A DNA stretch of 64,000 nucleotides. Source: Silurus meridionalis. Taxonomy: Eukaryota > Chordata > Actinopteri > Siluriformes > Siluridae. How positions within the stretch are numbered: the stretch's first letter is position 1; each line of letters starts with the position of its first letter. A program made the translations under genes and the position numbers. The stretch spans positions 19,523,000 to 19,586,999 of the forward strand of contig NC_060890.1 of the NCBI RefSeq assembly GCF_014805685.1, given 5' to 3'. This document shows positions 59,386 to 64,000 of this stretch, piece after piece. A model generated the notes under the pieces. That model was not told where the DNA came from and did not search any database. It worked only from the letters and a program-made list of their open reading frames with translations.

Positions 59386-60070
59386 GCTGACCAGAATCGT
59401 TCAATAGTCTAGCCGGAGTTTCGTTTACTTTAGACTGCGCCAAGCAGAAATGTGGTTTTAATTAGTCAGGCCTATCAAAGCGGCGTTCGCATTAAATATT
59501 CAACTTTTCTTTTCTGTGCAGATCAAGAGGGCTTAAACAGAAGCTATTCTTGACATTAAAACCAATTTAACAAAAGATACAAGTGAGATCGCAGGGAAGT
59601 AAAAAATGTAGCTTGTTAGGTTAGAGCCTAGCTTGCTGTTTGAGGTAATAAAACTTGTAATGGGCTTGTGCTTATAGGGCGAGTGTTTCCACTCGGAGAC
59701 TGCCGTGTCATTTCATTAATAAGACAGTAGATACTTGCTGTCCCTGTATAAAACACACACACACACACACACATACACCGCAATCATTTATGATGTGCTC
59801 CATTGCTCCTGAGGGTATTCCTGGCTTTGCCTCCATTTGGTTATATTCAAAACTGGCCCCCTCTGGGAACACATTAGATTTGACCTTTGCTCCTTTCGAA
59901 TACCCTTTGGCTCAGATGCCCTAATACCATGTGGCAAATATTTACCAGCATACTTTTTAATATAATAGAGTGCCGCTGTGAGCATTAGCACATATTTTCT
60001 GCTCAATCAGGTTTTTCATGTCATGCTTACCGCATACCCAGGAGGAATTGCAACCCCCTAGTACACTCTG
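59386..60070. other. Candidate conserved non-coding block
   Basis: Complex, CpG-containing sequence (GTGGTTTTAATTAGTCAGGC, CAAAGCGGCGTTCGCATTAA) before and after a short (CA)n at 59753-59773. No supported ORF. Confidence 0.45.
59753..59773. repeat. Short (CA)n tract
   Basis: A 21-nt CA tract inside a CNE-like block. Confidence 0.95.
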
Positions 60071-60134
60071 GCCTCCTTCTTGGTCCCTCACGATAGTTCT
60101 CCCTCCCTATCTCCATTCTTCCCTCTTCCTCTTC

Positions 60135-60167
<33 letters not shown>

Positions 60168-60172
60168 TCTCA

Positions 60173-60229
<57 letters not shown>
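60135..60229. repeat. (CT)n followed by (CA)n
   Basis: A CT tract to about 60160, a transition through CACTCTCT, then a CA tract at 60175-60229. Confidence 0.96.
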
Positions 60230-60609
<380 letters not shown>

Positions 60610-61430
60610 CATACTGAGAAATAGAAAGAAAAAAGGGGAAAAAAGAGACAGGCTTATACCTGATACCTGACTCTCTAATCTACAGAAAGGAAACCATCTG
60701 ACACACAGACACTTCATATAAGGATTCATATATCCATATCACTCCATATGGCTGTGTTGATACTTCTGCTCATGTTTATTTGATTAGGTTTAAAGAAGAG
60801 GAGAAAAAAAGAGGTGTAATGTTTTGACATGTTTACGAAACACAGCTTTTGGGTAATTTTCGGTTATTTAGTCATTTCAGGAGAAACAAAGCGGTTTGGC
60901 AAATTAGGTATAATTCCCTTCCCTGCCTCCTTTGATCGCTATGACTGTGGCATTTCAATTTGTTTCCTGATAAACACTCCATGTTTCCCGTGTCATAAAT
61001 TACCCTGCTGTGAATTACGCTGCCGTCATAACAGTCTGCTCAAACCGATATTTCACATTTAGAATGCATGCGCAGACACACACACACACAAACACACACA
61101 CGTGTTCGAATCTGAGCCTCCTCGTCTGAAGATGAAGTGACAGTGCCATACATTATAGCTGTTAATTATGCGAGCACTAAATTATGGATAGAAGGCAGCA
61201 TATGCCTTCTGTAAGCATTATCAAACTTGCCAAGCATACTCCGACTTTCACACTTCTAATTGGCTGCTTTCTTGAAAGGTTCTCAGACATGTGCTGCTCA
61301 GGCCTCTTTTTTGAAATGATTAAAAGACTTCCTCGTGTTTGATTGTACACAGGAAACATTGCTCCTTTTAAGATGCGAACTAATTGACCGGAGAGTGATT
61401 GAGGGTTAAAAATTAAGTCTCTGCTTTTCT
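60610..61430. other. Candidate conserved non-coding block
   Basis: From about 60820 the sequence is complex (GTCATAAATTACCCTGC, GTGAATTACGCTGCCG, TTAATTATGCGAGC with TAATTA at 61163-61168), with a short CA run near 61076-61101. No supported ORF. Confidence 0.45.
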
Positions 61431-61752
61431 CACACTTGTCAATATACTGTAATGTTTGTTTTTTGTTTTGTTTTTTTATTGAAAATTTACCCATGATCAC
61501 TGGCAAAACAAGATGGGAAATCTAATAACCTTATCAAGAGCTTGACAGTGAAATTATTTGGGTTGAGCAATGCAATAAGAATGTTGTAAGGCAATTTAAA
61601 ATGCTAGACAAGAGTTGACAGTTACATTATAAATATGATAGAAAGCATCAATCTTAACGTTTAGTACTAGTTTCATATAATGGAATGATCAGAAATGTGT
61701 TATTCTATTAATATCTATATATTTATATATATAAAAACAAATATATTTCATA
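61431..61752. other. AT-rich spacer
   Basis: T-rich and TA-rich. No feature. Confidence 0.5.
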
Positions 61753-62329
61753 CAAGGTATCAAAAAGTTTCAAGACTGATACCCAATGCTGTTCCGACCA
61801 TGTGCGTTTCCACGTCGGCGATTTCGTCATGGACAGCAAGTTAGAACAAATAACAAATGTGAAATTCTATGTGAAACTGAACAAATATGCCAAAGAGACG
61901 TTTGACATGATTCTGCAAGTTTACCGCGATGCAGCAATGGTGTTTCGAGTGGCACGCATGCTTCAAGAGCGTAATAACGGCACTGGAAGACGACAACAGA
62001 TTAAGAAGGCCTTCAACGGGCTCAAACTCCCGAAAATGTCAAAACCTTTCGGCAACTTGTGCATGATGAACGTCGGAGAACAATCCACATGAACTTACTT
62101 CCTCACCCACCCTACTCACCAGATTTAACTCCTGCGGACCAATCACAGAAGATTCTTGATACGCTTTGTAAAGAAGACCTCCAAGACATATTACAGAAGT
62201 GGCAGGAATGCTGGGAGTGCTGTGTTGCTGTGCAAGGGGATGATTGTAAAAGTGATATTATGTGAAAGTAAATAAATGAAGTATTTTTTTGTAAACAGAG
62301 CTAGTCTTGAATCTTTTGATACCTCCTCG
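61753..62329 (+). mobile_element. Internally deleted mariner element
   Basis: The left end (GGTATCAAAAAGTTTCAAGA) and the right end (TCTTGAATCTTTTGATACC) are inverted, with extra outer bases CAA on the left and TCCTCG on the right. TA flanks both ends, the mariner target duplication. The 577-nt length is about half of a full mariner. It contains transposase N- and C-terminal pieces and no middle. Confidence 0.9.
61829..62265 (+). pseudogene. Mariner transposase, internal deletion plus frameshifts
   Basis: It starts MDSKLEQITNVKFYVKLNK, the first helix-turn-helix region of mariner transposases. The frame then shifts: the linker motif (GRPST-type, DNA AGGCCTTCAACGGGCTCAA) is read in another frame. 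After a jump comes LLPHPPYSPDLTPADQSQK, the block with the third catalytic Asp, and LQDILQKWQECWECCVAVQG near the C-terminus. The first two catalytic Asp blocks are absent. Non-functional. Confidence 0.88.
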
Positions 62330-62331
62330 TA

Positions 62332-62769
62332 TATAATTTAATCAAGAAACAGGAAATAGGAAGCAAAATGGCTTTTGAGAGGTGTGAAACTGCAAGATTT
62401 ATTTATTTATATATATTTTTTAAGAATGTTAATTATAGGATTTTTTTTTTTTTGTAAGAAGCATTTATTTATCAATCTTACTAAAATACTAAATTAAGTA
62501 CATCAATACAGACCCATTGTCGTTGTTACAAGTGAAACCATTAGCCTTCTGAAGATATAAACAGATTCTGTAGCTCTTTTTTGTAAAAAGAAATCAGACA
62601 TTTTATGTATTATTTATTTTGATTGGACAAGGTGTGCTCTAAAAAAAAAAAAAAAAACCTGATGTCATTCAAATCCATTAAACCTGCAACTTTATTTCAG
62701 ATAGATTCTCAGTGTTTTGTGATGCTGTGTTATGGATGAGCAAACAAATCAGGTTGAAAAATCGCCGTA
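62332..62769. other. AT-rich spacer
   Basis: A- and T-runs (62441-62454, 62641-62657). No feature. Confidence 0.5.
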
Positions 62770-63094
62770 CAGTGAAACCTCGATACTCGCGACCTTTACA
62801 CATTGATAATCAATAGTTCGTGACTTTTTGTTTGGAACCGGACTAAGAGTAACTCGTGAAAAAAAATCTGATAGTTCGTGAGAAGCCATTAGTAGTTTGT
62901 ACTAATGAATTACATAAAAATTATTATTATTGTATTATTCATTGAAAGTATTAATAAAACATTTATGACAAGTAATTCACAATTTTTGTTGAGTTTACAG
63001 TACAGTACATGTACAATTCCCCTTGAAAAAGGAACCACTAAAAGGAGAGAGTCAAAACAGTTATTTTTTGCTACTTAATATCGAGGTTGCACTG
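62770..63094. mobile_element. pogo/Tigger-like MITE
   Basis: The ends are CAGTGAAACCTCGATAC and, inverted, CAGTGCAACCTCGATAT, flanked on both sides by TA. CAGTGNAACCTCG with a TA duplication is typical of pogo/Tigger-type elements. At 325 nt there is no transposase. Internal repeats of ATAGTTCGTGA occur at 62812 and 62871. Confidence 0.75.
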
Positions 63095-63096
63095 TA

Positions 63097-63740
63097 CTTC
63101 ACTCTAAGAAATCAGCTGATATCACAGGAGTCAATGGTATGGGCTAGAAAGAAATCAGCCCAAGCTTTTGTGTATTTTCTTAACAGATAATTGTGATTTA
63201 GTTGACCTTGGTTACAAAAATAATCCACAGTTAGACATGTTGTTAGCAAAAAACCTGATATCAATACAAAAAAAAAGAATGTCTGAACTCTGCCAGATCT
63301 CCAGCAACTGCTGAATCGATCACTTACATGCAGCTGCAAAATGCATATTATAGACAAATCAAGTATTCAGCCCACCTTAATTTTAATAAACGCAGGATCA
63401 TTGGATTATTTAGTCTGTAGGTCAACCGTGTAATGTATTATATTTGCGAGACAATGTCATCATTGAATTTATGCTAATGAGTTCGTACACAAGGATGAAT
63501 GTCGAATCATTGTGAAACACAGCGTACCTCTTGACTAGATGACTACATCGGCACTATCATGAATTCCCCTTTTGAACGCCCTGGCTGGTTAAGTAAGCCT
63601 TCTTCCTGTGTTTGTCACATGATTAACCTACATGCAACATTAACAATAGGATGATGTGACTCCACTTCATCAGCTGCTCTTTCCTATTCACTGCCTACTT
63701 AACTTGCAAATTCCCCTGAACTGTAACCCAGTGTCTTATG
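63097..63740. other. Candidate conserved non-coding element (from about 63380)
   Basis: AT-rich to about 63370, then complex with GGATTATTTAGTCTGTAGG, AATTTATGCTAATGAG and retained CpGs. No supported ORF. Confidence 0.4.
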
Positions 63741-63792
63741 GCCATTGATTCGACATGTCCCTGTAGATGCTCTGTCATCAGAGACGTGTACA

Positions 63793-63794
<2 letters not shown>

Positions 63795-63826
<32 letters not shown>
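63795..63826. repeat. (TG)n microsatellite
   Basis: A 32-nt TG tract. Confidence 0.97.
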
Positions 63827-63827
<1 letters not shown>

Positions 63828-64000
63828 CAGCAACGGTGAGGCCCTTGTGCACACTATTAGTGTTTATAAAATGGCATGGAAAATGTTAAGGTCTAGCTCC
63901 TCCGACTATGATGCGCTTTTACCTAATTTTTCACTACTCCAAAAAAAAGGCATCGCTGCATTGCGTAATGTCTTAATGTAAAAAAAAAAAAAGGGCAGCT
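63827..64000. other. Window edge, no gene call
   Basis: The plus-strand ORF 63745-63981 crosses the TG tract and lacks a domain. The window ends shortly after. Confidence 0.4.

Overview
The window looks like intergenic DNA from a ray-finned (teleost-like) fish. The composition is AT-rich. It is crowded with long (TA)n, (CA)n, (GA)n and (GATA)n microsatellites. It also carries decayed copies of repeat families typical of fish: several Tc1-like elements, a mariner, a hAT, CR1/L2/Rex1-type LINEs, DIRS-type tyrosine-recombinase retrotransposons, and a tRNA-like SINE whose tail reads like the fish 'TCGCTCTGGATAAG...' repeats. An otophysan such as a catfish is possible, but I cannot prove it. I found no intact host protein-coding gene, rRNA or free-standing tRNA gene. 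Essentially every long ORF is simple-repeat translation, chance, or a broken transposon.

Layout. From 1 to 28.3 kb, AT-rich DNA alternates with more complex, better GC-balanced islands (about 1.06-1.44, 5.15-6.05, 9.9-10.4, 14.2-14.8, 17.2-18.3, 20.2-20.95, 24.5-25.6, 26.1-26.5 and 26.8-27.2 kb). These islands lack convincing ORFs, are dense in homeodomain-, POU- and PBX/HOX-like words, and look like candidate conserved non-coding elements (CNEs). Between them lie a LINE-tail-like repeat with a 32-nt perfect palindrome (3.2-3.4 kb), three SINE pieces (4.7, 12.6 and 20.0 kb), a Tc1-derived MITE (11.2 kb), a hAT element carrying a nested TIR element (15.76-17.16 kb) and an internally deleted Tc1 (18.7-19.2 kb).

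From 28.37 to 40.6 kb is a transposon nest. In order it holds a Tc1 remnant, a plus-strand LINE fragment, two tandem minus-strand LINE fragments, a truncated DIRS element, nested Tc1 remnants, a MADF-domain fragment and a second, more complete DIRS element (gag-like, RT, RNase H and tyrosine recombinase, all broken).

From 41 to 64 kb the CNE-like islands return (41.0-42.1, 43.5-43.8, 45.2-46.5, 47.4-48.0, 53.0-53.9, 55.4-55.9, 59.4-60.1, 60.7-61.4 and 63.4-63.7 kb). They are interrupted by microsatellites, a 1-kb purine-rich minisatellite (48.0-49.06 kb), another Tc1 remnant (51 kb), a short mariner with both ends and TA flanks (61.75-62.33 kb) and a pogo/Tigger-like MITE (62.77-63.09 kb).

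Interpretation. The pattern (no genes, many island-like complex non-coding blocks, transposons concentrated in one 12-kb gap) is what is expected of a regulatory gene desert beside a developmental regulator. That is inference: conservation cannot be measured here and I could not name a target gene. I did not find a new biological system. The most notable items are the layered transposon nest with chimeric ORFs, the strand-asymmetric minisatellite, a run of five G4 tracts, and one short ORF with a signal-peptide-like start.
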